Of a DNA stretch of 64,000 bases, positions 34,066-43,600 are shown piece by piece. Source of the DNA: Ruegeria sp. ANG-S4. Lineage in GTDB: Bacteria; Pseudomonadota; Alphaproteobacteria; Rhodobacterales; Rhodobacteraceae. Location: assembly GCF_000814005.1 (NCBI RefSeq), contig NZ_JWLK01000002.1, positions 62,001 through 126,000 of the forward strand. The letters are read 5' to 3'. Positions within the stretch are counted from its first letter, which is position 1. Each line of letters opens with the position of its first letter. The position numbers were made by a program, and so were the translations under genes. Under the pieces are notes generated by a model. It saw nothing but the letters and a program-made list of their open reading frames with translations, was not told the origin of the DNA and did not search any database.

Positions 34066-36783
34066 ATGACGGAAATCAGCCGCGTTTCGCTGTTCGGCAA
34101 GCTGAACAAGCTGGGCTATCAGGCCATCGAAGGGGCCACCGTGTTCTGCAAGATGCGGGGCAATCCGTATGTCGAGATTCAGCATTGGCTGCATCAGATT
34201 CTGAACGGTCAGGACAGCGACGTTCACCGTATCATTCAGCATTACGATCTGGACCCGGGCAAGATCGCTTCGGAACTGACGCGGTCGCTTGACATGCTGC
34301 CGCGCGGGGCTTCTTCGATCTCGGACCTGTCCGATCATCTGATGGATGCGATGGAGCGCGGTTGGGTCTGGGGCTCGCTTCTGTATTCCGACAGCAAGGT
34401 GCGGACCGGGTATCTGATCCTTGGCATGCTCAAAACGCCTGCGCTGCGCAATATTCTGGCCAGCATGTCGCCGGAATTGGCCAAGATCGGAGCCGATGAT
34501 CTGGCGGATAGTTTTGGCGAGGCCACCGATGGCTCGCCCGAAGATACGCTGGGCGCGCAGGACGGCTCAAATGTGGGCGGGGGCGCTGAACCCGGCGAAG
34601 CCAGCGGCGCGATGGCCCCCGGCGCGATGGGCAAGGGCGAAGCGCTGGAGCAGTTCTGCACTGACCTGACCGAACAGGCCCGTAACGGTGAGATTGATCC
34701 AATCGTTGGTCGTGACGAAGAAATCCGCCAGATCGTTGATGTTCTGATGCGACGCCGCCAGAACAACCCGATCCTGACCGGTGAAGCAGGTGTTGGTAAA
34801 ACAGCCGTGGTCGAAGGTTTTGCCCTGCGCATCGCGCGTGGCGATGTGCCGCCTGCACTGAAAGATGTGCGCCTGTTAGTGCTGGATGTGGGTCTTTTGC
34901 AGGCCGGGGCCAGCATGAAGGGCGAGTTTGAAAACCGTCTGCGTCAGGTGATTGAAGAGGTTCAGGCCAGCCCAACGCCGATCGTCATGTTTGTCGATGA
35001 AACCCACACGCTGGTCGGGGCAGGGGGCGCCGCCGGAACCGGTGATGCGGCGAACCTGCTGAAACCAGCACTGGCGCGGGGCACTCTGCGTACCATTGGC
35101 GCGACGACTTGGGCCGAGTATAAGAAATACATCGAAAAAGACCCGGCCCTGACCCGCCGTTTCCAGGTGGTGCATGTCGAAGAACCCGATATCCCGAAGG
35201 CGGTTCTGATGATGCGCGGCATCGCTTCGATGCTGGAAAAACACCACCGCGTGCAGGTGCTGGACGAAGGGATCGAGGCGGCGGTGACGCTCTCGGCCCG
35301 TTACATCCCCGCGCGGCAATTGCCGGACAAGTCGGTTAGCTTGCTGGATACCGCTTGCGCAAGGGTCGCGGTGTCTCAGCACGCGGTGCCAGCCGAGGTG
35401 GATGACAGCCAACGTCGGATTGAAGCGCTGACGACCGAGTTGGAGATCATCGAACGGGACGAGACCGCAGGCTATGACGTTGCCGACCGTCGCGAGGCCG
35501 TAAATGCCGCGAAAGAGGCGGAAGAGGCGCGGCTGGAAGAGCTCAACGGACGTTGGGAGGCCGAAAAAAAGGTGGTCGAAGAAATCCTCGACCTGCGTGC
35601 CAAATTGCGTGCAGGCGGGCAAGAGGTCGAAGGCACCGGAACCGCTGAAGGCGAAGCCGCGACCGAGGAAGCGCCAGATGCGCAACCCATCGACCGTGAG
35701 GCTCTGCTGGCAGAACTCAAGGCCAAGAACGCCGAGCTGGAAGAGGTGCAGGGCGACAGCCCGCTGATCTTGCCCATCGTCGATCATCAGGCCGTGGCCA
35801 GCGTGGTCGGCGATTGGACGGGTATTCCGGTCGGTCGCATGGTCAAAGATGAGATCGAAACCATCCTGAACCTGGAAACCCGTCTGGCCCAACGTGTGAT
35901 CGGTCAGGACCACGCGATGAAGATGATCGCCAAGCGGGTCCAGACAAGCCGTGCAGGTCTGGACAACCCGAACAAGCCCATCGGGGTGTTCATGCTGGCG
36001 GGCACCAGCGGGGTCGGTAAAACCGAAACCGCGCTGGCACTGGCCGAAGTTTTGTATGGGGGCGAACAGAACGTCATCACCATCAACATGTCGGAATATC
36101 AGGAGGCGCACACGGTCAGCAGCCTGAAAGGCGCGCCTCCGGGTTATGTTGGTTATGGCGAGGGCGGTGTGCTGACCGAAGCGGTGCGGCGCAAGCCTTA
36201 CTCGGTGGTTCTGTTGGATGAGGTTGAAAAGGCCCACCCGGATGTGCACGAGATCTTTTTTCAGGTCTTCGATAAGGGCGTCATGGAGGACGGCGAAGGC
36301 CGCGTGATCGACTTCAAGAACACGCTGATCCTGCTGACCTCGAATGTCGGGACCGAGATGATCATGGATATGTGCGCAGATCCCGACCTGATGCCTGATC
36401 CCGAGGGCATGGCCAAGGCGCTGCGCGATCCGTTGCTCAAGGTCTTCCCGCCGGCGCTGCTGGGTCGCTTGGTGACGATCCCCTACTATCCGCTCAGCCC
36501 CGAGATGCTGGGCGAGATTACAAAGCTGCAGCTTGGCCGAATCAAGAAACGCGTCGAATCCGCTCATGGTGTTCCATTCGAATACACCGACGCCGTTGTG
36601 GATGAGATCGTCAACCGGTGTCAGGAACTGGACAGCGGTGGCCGCATGATCGACGCTATTGTAACAAACACGATGCTGCCGGATATCTCGGCCGAATTCC
36701 TAAAAAGAATGATGGAGGGCGAAGAAGTTTCCAAAGTCGTGATCGACGTCACAGACGGCGACTTCACTTATGGGTTTGATTGA
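34066..36783 (+). CDS. tssH: T6SS sheath-recycling ATPase ClpV (TssH)
   Basis: A 905-residue AAA+ unfoldase. The ATG at 34066 ([14 protein letters not shown]) is preferred to an overlapping TTG at 34060. It has an N-domain (1-about 165) that would bind the TssC helix, an Ala/Gly-rich linker, NBD1 with Walker A GEAGVGKT, and a Clp-type middle domain. The middle domain carries an acidic Ala/Glu-rich insert near [20 protein letters not shown]2 has Walker [10 protein letters not shown]. It pulls contracted sheath apart for reuse and presumably cooperates with TagJ here. Confidence 0.94.
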   Translation: MTEISRVSLFGKLNKLGYQAIEGATVFCKMRGNPYVEIQHWLHQILNGQDSDVHRIIQHYDLDPGKIASELTRSLDMLPRGASSISDLSDHLMDAMERGWVWGSLLYSDSKVRTGYLILGMLKTPALRNILASMSPELAKIGADDLADSFGEATDGSPEDTLGAQDGSNVGGGAEPGEASGAMAPGAMGKGEALEQFCTDLTEQARNGEIDPIVGRDEEIRQIVDVLMRRRQNNPILTGEAGVGKTAVVEGFALRIARGDVPPALKDVRLLVLDVGLLQAGASMKGEFENRLRQVIEEVQASPTPIVMFVDETHTLVGAGGAAGTGDAANLLKPALARGTLRTIGATTWAEYKKYIEKDPALTRRFQVVHVEEPDIPKAVLMMRGIASMLEKHHRVQVLDEGIEAAVTLSARYIPARQLPDKSVSLLDTACARVAVSQHAVPAEVDDSQRRIEALTTELEIIERDETAGYDVADRREAVNAAKEAEEARLEELNGRWEAEKKVVEEILDLRAKLRAGGQEVEGTGTAEGEAATEEAPDAQPIDREALLAELKAKNAELEEVQGDSPLILPIVDHQAVASVVGDWTGIPVGRMVKDEIETILNLETRLAQRVIGQDHAMKMIAKRVQTSRAGLDNPNKPIGVFMLAGTSGVGKTETALALAEVLYGGEQNVITINMSEYQEAHTVSSLKGAPPGYVGYGEGGVLTEAVRRKPYSVVLLDEVEKAHPDVHEIFFQVFDKGVMEDGEGRVIDFKNTLILLTSNVGTEMIMDMCADPDLMPDPEGMAKALRDPLLKVFPPALLGRLVTIPYYPLSPEMLGEITKLQLGRIKKRVESAHGVPFEYTDAVVDEIVNRCQELDSGGRMIDAIVTNTMLPDISAEFLKRMMEGEEVSKVVIDVTDGDFTYGFD

Positions 36784-36824
36784 GCGCAACGCATGATGCG
36801 TCTGACCGAGAAAGGGGACAAATT

Positions 36825-38381
36825 ATGAAGGCGACTATGACTCCGGAACTTGATCACAAATGGTGGTCGAAGAACAAACCGAAACTCATGAAGAAGACCG
36901 GCCTTGCCGATGCCTTGAAAGCGTATCAGGTGGCCGAGGACCAGATGGATTGGGGCAAAACCCTGAAATCCCTGTCGGATGTCAAACGCAAGGTCGCCGA
37001 GGCGGTAAAGATCGCAGGAAGCAAACACGCGGATACGGTGACGGTCCTGAAGAAGTATCCCAAGATCATCGACAAGAAAGAAAAGGACCTGAAGGCCAAA
37101 CAGAAGGATGCCGAGGACCGCGCGAAATCCGCGCCGGCTGAGGCGCCGAAACAGAAAGTCGGCAAATCGGTCGTGATCTGGAAAAAGGATCTGGGGGCCG
37201 AGATCACCAAGAAATTCAAACCCGACTGGCTGAAGGACCTGAAGGGTTATGCGTTCGAGCTGAAGCTGAACGAAGACTTGCTGGATGTTCTTGAAAAAGA
37301 AGGTGACTATGTCACCCCGCAGCAAATGGTCGACGATGCCAATGCGGTCACGGATAAACTGGTCGCCTTGATTGCCAAGGAACTGATGTCGACTGACGCT
37401 GCGATCAAGAAAGAGACTGACGCGAAAAAGCGTGAAGGTCAGGTCAAGAACTTTGAAGTCAAGCTCAAGACAATCATGGGTGGCGCCAAGAAGCATTTCG
37501 AGGCGATTCCGGCCAAACGCTGGCAAGCCTTCGTCAAGCGCAAGCAACAGTACAAAGACTATAAGGTCAAAACCGGTTTTGACATCACCGTGGGCGTCTT
37601 GGGTGTTGCCGGTGGTGCCGTTGGCGTCGCCGGGGCGGCGGCGACAGGTGGTGCGTCTTTGGCGCTGGGGATTGTATCTTTGGTGCGGGGCGTCGCGCAG
37701 TTGGCTGACAAAATCAAGGATGCCGCGCAAGAAGCGGAAACAGTCGAAAAGAACCTCAAGGGCGATCTGGATACGCTTCTCAAGCGCTATCGCACTGCGG
37801 AAGGCGAAGCCAAGAAGAACGTTCAGGGCGGTGCCGAGGTCGGCTCATCGGTTCTGAAGGGCATTCTTGGAACGGATGCGCCTTTCCTGGCAACGCTTCC
37901 GAAATGCGACAAGAATTACGGGCTTTGGCAGAACAAGGTGGCCGGTTTGGAAGTCGGCGGCCGCAAGTTGTCTCAGGCCATAATGAAAGGCCTGCAGGAA
38001 TGCGACAAGCTTGAGAAGGCGATGAAAAAAGCCGACGCCAAGAAGGCGGGCAAATACCTCGATAAGCTCAAGAAAGCCCGCGCCTCGCTGCAAAAAGGTC
38101 TGGATGGCTGTTCTGAAATGATGAAACGCGTCTCAAACGCGGACAAGAATGCTCCTAATCTGAAAAAGATGCTGGACGCACTGAATTCATCGAACCCGAA
38201 ATACGCTCAGATCTTTGACAAGGTGTTCCCAGTGGTCGTCAATCTGACCCTGGCTGGCGCAAATGCTGGCGTTGGCTTCAAAGAAGCATCCAACACGTTG
38301 GACACCGTCAACACGGCGTTGGGTTTGTTCAATGACATTGCCTCCGAAGGCAAAGATCAACTGGAAGAAGCAATCGGGTGA
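36825..38381 (+). CDS. Lys-rich helical protein of unknown function in the T6SS operon (1)
   Basis: A 518-residue protein. The ATG at 36825 has AAAGGGG upstream; an earlier in-frame start at 36780 overlaps tssH and is rejected. It has no signal peptide. It is strongly helical and charged (many Lys/Glu/Asp), except for a Gly/Ala-rich hydrophobic stretch at about 251-300 (VGVLGVAGGAVGVAGAAATG) that could insert into a membrane. Coiled-coil-like segments flank it. The general layout resembles the next gene. It lies between clpV and the sodium channel gene, so it could be cargo, a tube- or sheath-associated part, or a membrane-active effector. I do not recognise a named family. Confidence 0.75.
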   Translation: MKATMTPELDHKWWSKNKPKLMKKTGLADALKAYQVAEDQMDWGKTLKSLSDVKRKVAEAVKIAGSKHADTVTVLKKYPKIIDKKEKDLKAKQKDAEDRAKSAPAEAPKQKVGKSVVIWKKDLGAEITKKFKPDWLKDLKGYAFELKLNEDLLDVLEKEGDYVTPQQMVDDANAVTDKLVALIAKELMSTDAAIKKETDAKKREGQVKNFEVKLKTIMGGAKKHFEAIPAKRWQAFVKRKQQYKDYKVKTGFDITVGVLGVAGGAVGVAGAAATGGASLALGIVSLVRGVAQLADKIKDAAQEAETVEKNLKGDLDTLLKRYRTAEGEAKKNVQGGAEVGSSVLKGILGTDAPFLATLPKCDKNYGLWQNKVAGLEVGGRKLSQAIMKGLQECDKLEKAMKKADAKKAGKYLDKLKKARASLQKGLDGCSEMMKRVSNADKNAPNLKKMLDALNSSNPKYAQIFDKVFPVVVNLTLAGANAGVGFKEASNTLDTVNTALGLFNDIASEGKDQLEEAIG

Positions 38382-38390
38382 GACATAGCT

Positions 38391-38424
38391 GACGCCGCCA
38401 TTCCCACTTGAACAGTGCGGCGTC
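38391..38424 (+). promoter_or_regulatory. Stem-loop between the two helical-protein genes
   Basis: Eight-base perfect arms GACGCCGC/GCGGCGTC enclose an 18-nt loop, 9 nt after the first gene's stop. There is no U-tract, so it is more likely an mRNA stability or processing element than a terminator. Confidence 0.35.
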
Positions 38425-38469
38425 GAACACCCTGAAAAGAAACCACTTATAGAAGAGCTAAGTTTTATC

Positions 38470-39687
38470 ATGGCAAAGAAAACAGTTACATCGCACAAGT
38501 TCTACGTCGTCGACCTGATCCGGTCGAAGCCCAAACTGCAATACATCGAAATCCCCAGCTACCGCGTTGACGTCAAATTCGATGTCACAGCCAAGGGTCC
38601 GGTCCCTTCGACGACGCTCAAGCGCCTTGAAGCGACCGGTATGAAAGAGCTGGAGCGCTACGAAAAGGTCATTACGGAAGAGGCGGTCAAGCTCGACAAG
38701 AAGGTCGGCGAGCTGATGAAAACGCCGGGTCAGAAGTCGCAGGCCGACGCCGAGAAGATGATCCAGGCGACCAACCAGATGATCATGAACGCCCTTAGAT
38801 CTGCCGAAGGGGCCGCCAATGTCGCCATCGAAAAGCAGATCAAGGTCGAGGCCAACAAAGACAAACTGTTGAAAGAGGCGCGGGTCAAAACGACGCTCAA
38901 AGTGACAGCCGGTGTCATCAAGATCGGTACGGCCGTGACGCGTCTGGTGGCGACTTCGGGTGCCGATGTCATGGCCTACAAGACCATCGTCAAGCAGGTC
39001 TACGAACTGGGCAAAGAGGTCCAGCAGCAGTTGAAGGGCGAAGAAAAGCTGCGCAAGGACCTCTATGGCGCGATTCAGAAATACATCACGCTTCGCGGAA
39101 CCTCGATCATGCAGGCGGCGGAACGGCAGGGTATCACCGACACGTCGGGTATTTCTGTGAAAAAGCCGATGGAAGCGATCAAGAAACTGACGGCAAAAGC
39201 TGTTGGAATGGGCGAGGAAGTCACCAAGGGTCGCGACCCCAAAGCCATCGCCAAAGACATCATGGATTTTGCGATCAAAGGCTACCAAGTCTACCAAAAG
39301 GACTCGGACAAAAAGCGCAAGCTGTATCGTGAACATACGACAAAGACACGGCATAAGGTCGACGACCTTGGTAAAGCTGCTGATAAACTGATGAAAGCAG
39401 CCAAGTCGCAGAAAACCCTGAAAGAAGGCATCAAGCTGGGTGCTGAATGCATGTCCGTCAAGCGTGAGGCCAGCGCAATGGCCGCCAAGCTGGAGGAACG
39501 CCAGAAGTTCCTGGCCGAAATGGAAACGCTTATGGAAGGCAACGGTTTGAAGGTCGATGATACAACGATTGTCGACAAGCTGAAGAAGCTGGACAAGATG
39601 ACCGTGCTGAAGGAAACCAAGTCCATGCTGACGTCGGTTAAAGGCGTTTACACCTTGGTTGACGAAATCAGCGACGTCGTCGGCTAA
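38470..39687 (+). CDS. Lys-rich helical protein of unknown function in the T6SS operon (2)
   Basis: A 405-residue protein starting MAKKTVTSHKFYVVDLIRSK. Apart from a short beta-like N-terminus (1-about 45), it is nearly all charged helix. A less polar stretch at about 142-175 (LKVTAGVIKIGTAVTRLVAT) lies ahead of a helix ending QLKGEEKLRKDLYGAIQKY. A similar sequence order occurs in the preceding protein (hydrophobic stretch, then NLKGDLDTLLKRY), so the two may be distant relatives. There is no signal peptide and no catalytic motif. It sits 87 nt after its neighbour and before the sodium channel gene. The function is unknown. Confidence 0.75.
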   Translation: MAKKTVTSHKFYVVDLIRSKPKLQYIEIPSYRVDVKFDVTAKGPVPSTTLKRLEATGMKELERYEKVITEEAVKLDKKVGELMKTPGQKSQADAEKMIQATNQMIMNALRSAEGAANVAIEKQIKVEANKDKLLKEARVKTTLKVTAGVIKIGTAVTRLVATSGADVMAYKTIVKQVYELGKEVQQQLKGEEKLRKDLYGAIQKYITLRGTSIMQAAERQGITDTSGISVKKPMEAIKKLTAKAVGMGEEVTKGRDPKAIAKDIMDFAIKGYQVYQKDSDKKRKLYREHTTKTRHKVDDLGKAADKLMKAAKSQKTLKEGIKLGAECMSVKREASAMAAKLEERQKFLAEMETLMEGNGLKVDDTTIVDKLKKLDKMTVLKETKSMLTSVKGVYTLVDEISDVVG

Positions 39688-39702
39688 ACAATAGGTAGTG
39701 CA

Positions 39703-39726
39703 CCGGGCGCAACGTCATGTGCCCGG
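39703..39726 (+). promoter_or_regulatory. Stem-loop before the sodium channel gene
   Basis: Eight-base arms CCGGGCGC/GTGCCCGG (one G-U pair) surround an 8-nt loop between the second helical-protein gene and the channel start. Only a short T-run follows (CGCGTTTGAT), so any termination would be weak. Confidence 0.35.
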
Positions 39727-39752
39727 CGCGTTTGATACGACAGGAGGTTGAG

Positions 39753-40607
39753 TTGGATACCGGTATCGAGAAGAGCGAAACGCTCCGCGACACCGTGCGC
39801 GAGTTTGTCGAGCGCAAGGCGGTGACCAACACCATTTTGGGTGTGATCATCTTCAATGCGATCACGCTCGGCCTGTCTACATCTCCTTCCATCCAGGCCA
39901 ACGTCGGTCACGTTCTGCGTGTGATCGACACTGTGGTCCTCGGCATCTTTGTTGCCGAGTTGCTGTTGAAATTTTACGCCTACCGGTTGGACTTTTTCAA
40001 AAACGCCTGGAACATCTTTGACTTGGTGGTTGTGACGCTTGGTCTTTTGCCAAATCGCGACGGGCTGTCCGCGCTGCGCGGATTGCGGGTCATCCGGGCG
40101 ATGCGGCTTTTGTCCGTCATTCCGCAAATGCGATCCGTCGTGCAGGCGCTGCTGGACGCTTTGCCGGGTATGGGCGCCGTGATCATCATGATCTCGATCG
40201 TGTTCTACGTCTTTGCTGTCATGGCAACACTGATGTATGGGCCCGATTTCCCTGAATGGTTCGGGACGCTTGGCCGGTCGTTATATTCGCTGTTCCAGAT
40301 CATGACGCTGGAAAGCTGGTCCATGGGGATCGTGCGCCCGGTGATGGAGACACATCCGACGGCGTGGATATTCTTCGTCCCGTTCATCGTGATAACGGCG
40401 TTTTCGGTTCTGAACCTGTTCATCGGCCTGCTCGTCAACACGATGCAATCGGCCGTTGAGGATGAAGCCGTAGAAGAATTCTCGCACTTGCGCGACCTTG
40501 TCCGCAGCGAGACGGATGTCGTTGACGAACATGTTCTCGAACTGATGCAGGAGGTCAAAGCCCTGCGTCGGGAAGTGGCCGAGCTGAAGGGGCGGGACAA
40601 TGGCTGA
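39753..40607 (+). CDS. Bacterial voltage-gated sodium channel (NaChBac/NavMs type)
   Basis: A 284-residue six-helix ion channel. The start is a TTG at 39753 with a perfect AGGAGG 6 nt upstream; the longer frame from 39717 lacks a ribosome binding site. S4 carries arginines every third residue (R109, R112, R115, R118 in ALRGLRVIRAMR), the voltage sensor. The pore has the selectivity filter TLESWSMG (Glu187), matching the known bacterial sodium channels. The C-terminus ends in a coiled coil (about 250-280, LELMQEVKALRREVAELK), as in tetrameric BacNav channels. It lies inside the T6SS operon and overlaps the next start by 8 nt. A Ca-selective variant would need extra acidic filter residues, which are absent. 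Confidence 0.9.
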   Translation: MDTGIEKSETLRDTVREFVERKAVTNTILGVIIFNAITLGLSTSPSIQANVGHVLRVIDTVVLGIFVAELLLKFYAYRLDFFKNAWNIFDLVVVTLGLLPNRDGLSALRGLRVIRAMRLLSVIPQMRSVVQALLDALPGMGAVIIMISIVFYVFAVMATLMYGPDFPEWFGTLGRSLYSLFQIMTLESWSMGIVRPVMETHPTAWIFFVPFIVITAFSVLNLFIGLLVNTMQSAVEDEAVEEFSHLRDLVRSETDVVDEHVLELMQEVKALRREVAELKGRDNG

Positions 40608-43600
40608 CAGCTCGCAAAAATTCATTGCCCGGAACCGCGCGCCCAGGGTTCAGATCGAATATGACGTCGAACTTTACGGTGCTCAGAAAAAGGTTCAGCT
40701 GCCTTTTGTGATGGGTGTGCTAAGTGACCTGTCCGGCAAGTCCACAGTTGAAACACCCGCCGTTTCGGATCGCAAGTTCCTTGAAATTGACGTTGATAAC
40801 TTTGATGCACGTATGAAGGCGATGGCCCCGCGCGTCGAGTTTTCGGTGCCGAACACACTGACGGGAGACGGCAACCTTGCGGTTGATCTGACTTTTGAGA
40901 AAATGGCGGATTTCAACCCGGCGCAGATAGCAGCCAAGGTGGAGCCGCTGCGCAAACTGCTTGAGGCACGAACGCAGTTGTCAACATTGATGGCCTACAT
41001 GGATGGTAAAGCGGGTGCCGAGTCGCTTATCGAAAAGATACTGGCCGATCCGGCCCTGCTGAGCAGTTTGGCCAACAGCCCTGTGGAAGCGCAGGACCAT
41101 CAGGCGGCATTGGACGCGTTGCGCGAGGCGGTGCCGGAGGAGACTTCTGCGGACGGGTCCGTTGAAGACGCCTTGGCCTCACTGCCGGACATCGAACACG
41201 AGGATACGCCCGATACCTCGGCGGATGTACTGTCGGATCTGGCGGCTGCTGCGCCAGATGATGCACCTGCTGATACGTCTACCGAAGACGCGCTAGCGAC
41301 GTTGCCCGAAACGGTCGACAGCGGGCAGGATGAGGACGACAACAGCGGTGTCCTGTCCGATCTGGCCGCCACCGCGCCGGCAGAAGAAGAAGTCGATACC
41401 TCGGTAGAGGACGCGCTTTCTTCCATCCCGGAGGCGGCGGAAGAAGAATCCAGCGACCCTTCGGCGTCGGTTCTGTCCGGCTTGGCCGAAAACGCGCCAG
41501 AAGATGCAGTGCAAGACACCGCGATGGATGACGCACTTGCGTCCCTGCCCGAAACCGGTCCCGACGAACAGGACGATGGAACTGACGACATTCTGTCCGG
41601 TCTTTCGGATGCCGCCCCGGATGACGAATCCGAAGACAGCGCTGTGGCAGATGCCCTGTCGTCGCTTCCGGAAATTGAGGAGGCCGAGGCCGACACGCAA
41701 AGCGATGACGTTTTGTCTGGGCTTGCCGAACTTGAACCCGAAGACACGGTAGAAGCCCAATCTGTCGAGGACGCGTTGTCCTCGATACCCGACGTTCCCG
41801 AAACGGATGAGGATGACAGCTCTGACGAAGTCCTGAGTGATTTGGCCGATACCGCGCCACACGATGAGGCCAATGCGGACAGCGACCTTGATGACCTGTT
41901 AGGCGATCTTGCAAACAAAGCCCCGGATGAGGCTGAAGAAGAGGATGCGACAGCAGACGTTCTGGCTGCTTTGCCCGATGTTGAAGAGGCCGAGGACGAC
42001 GATAGTTCCGAAGACATCCTCGATGACTTGGCAGCGTCCGCACCGGATGCCGAGCCCGAGGCGGATGATGAACTGGATGATCTGCTGAGTGACCTCGCCG
42101 ATTTGGCGCCTGATGAAGCAGATGAAGAGGATGCTGCTGACGAAATCTTGGCTTCGGTGCCCGACCTTGAAGACTCTGCCGAAGAAGACAACGCGGATGA
42201 CGTTTTAGGGGATTTGGCAGATACCGCACCGGCGGAGGACGTTGACGAAGGCGATGATCTGGATGAACTGCTGGGTGATCTGGCCGACGCGTCGCCGGAA
42301 ACCGAAGAAGAAGATGACAGCACAGACGACGTTCTGGCGGCAATGCCAGAAGTTGAGAGCGACGAGGATGATGACGCGTTGGACGACATTCTCGGTGATC
42401 TGACCGAAACCGGGGACGACGAAGCCGCAGACGACGACCTGGATGCCCTGTTGGGCGATCTGACTGAGGACACGCCCGAAGAGGACGCAGAGGACAGTTC
42501 AGATCTGGACGATTTGCTGGGTGATCTCTCTGACGCAGAACCGGAAGACGCAGAGGACACGACCGATCCGCTTGCTGACCTGGATCTTGATGACCAGAAC
42601 GAGGGCGGCGATGACGTAGATCTGGACGATCTGTTGGGCGATCTTGATCTGGATGATGACGACACCGAGACCGAAGATCTCGGTGCCTCGCCCAGCGATG
42701 TCGAAGAAACAGACCCGGCTTTGGACGATCTGGACCTGGATGGTTTGCTGGACGATCTGGGTCCAGATGACGAGGACAGCGCAGACCCTTCGGACGCGGA
42801 TGATCTCGATTTGGATCTGGATGACCTGCTGGCCGACGATGATGATGAAAGCGCATCCGAAGACACGCCCGCACCGGAAGGTGCGACGCCAAGCGGCGAA
42901 CCCGCTCTGGCCTTTGGCCGGATGAGCGCTGACCGCCCCGATCCGGAACGGCTGAAGCGCACGCGGTTCCGCATCGCGATCTTTGGCGATTTTTCCGGGC
43001 GTTCAGCGCGTGGGCAAATCGAAACGGGTGACGCGCTGGCCGCGCGTAAACCGATCCTTTTGGACCCGGATACCGTTGAAGAGGTGATCGAGAGCTTTGC
43101 AACCACGCTCGTTCTGCCCTTGGGCAAGGACGGCGCGGGGATAGAGGTCAAGCTGAACGAACTGGACGACCTTCACCCAGACGAACTTTATGAAAAAGTT
43201 GAGCTTTTCGACGGGCTTTCCGGTTTGAAAGGTCAGCTCAGTTCCGGGGCAACCGCAGATAATGCTGCCAAGCAACTGATCGCATGGGGCGAAGAATTCG
43301 GGCAGGCCGTTGTGCCCCCGCGCAGGACCTCCAGCGGGAATACGGTGCGGGCCGATTTGAAGTTGAGCGATTTCCAAAAGTTGATAGGTGACACCAGTGG
43401 CGAACTTGCGCAGGCGTCACCGGTGGATGACTTGCTGAAGCGGGTTGTCGGACCGCATATCCGAAAGCTGCCCAGTCCAGACGTCTCGGCGATGCAGACA
43501 GCAGTGGATGAGGCGTTGAGCGCCGCAATGCGTATGGTGCTTCATCATCCGGAATTCCAATCGGTCGAGGCGCAGTGGCGCAGTCTGGACCTGATCGCCC

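Noticed and set aside
34876..36567. Minus-strand open frame (563 codons) opposite clpV
   Set aside because: The ClpV product on the plus strand is complete with both ATPase domains; the reverse frame has no motif or ribosome binding site.
41160..42880. Acidic repeats of the fusion protein as a DNA tandem repeat or recent expansion
   Set aside because: The nucleotide units are diverged and the period changes from about 40 to about 60 residues; the repetition is at protein level and not a recent DNA duplication.
41100..43151. Minus-strand open frames (up to 683 codons) opposite the acidic repeat region
   Set aside because: The Asp/Glu-rich codons read in reverse give Ser/Arg-rich low-complexity products; these are mirror images of the plus-strand repeats, with no start signals.
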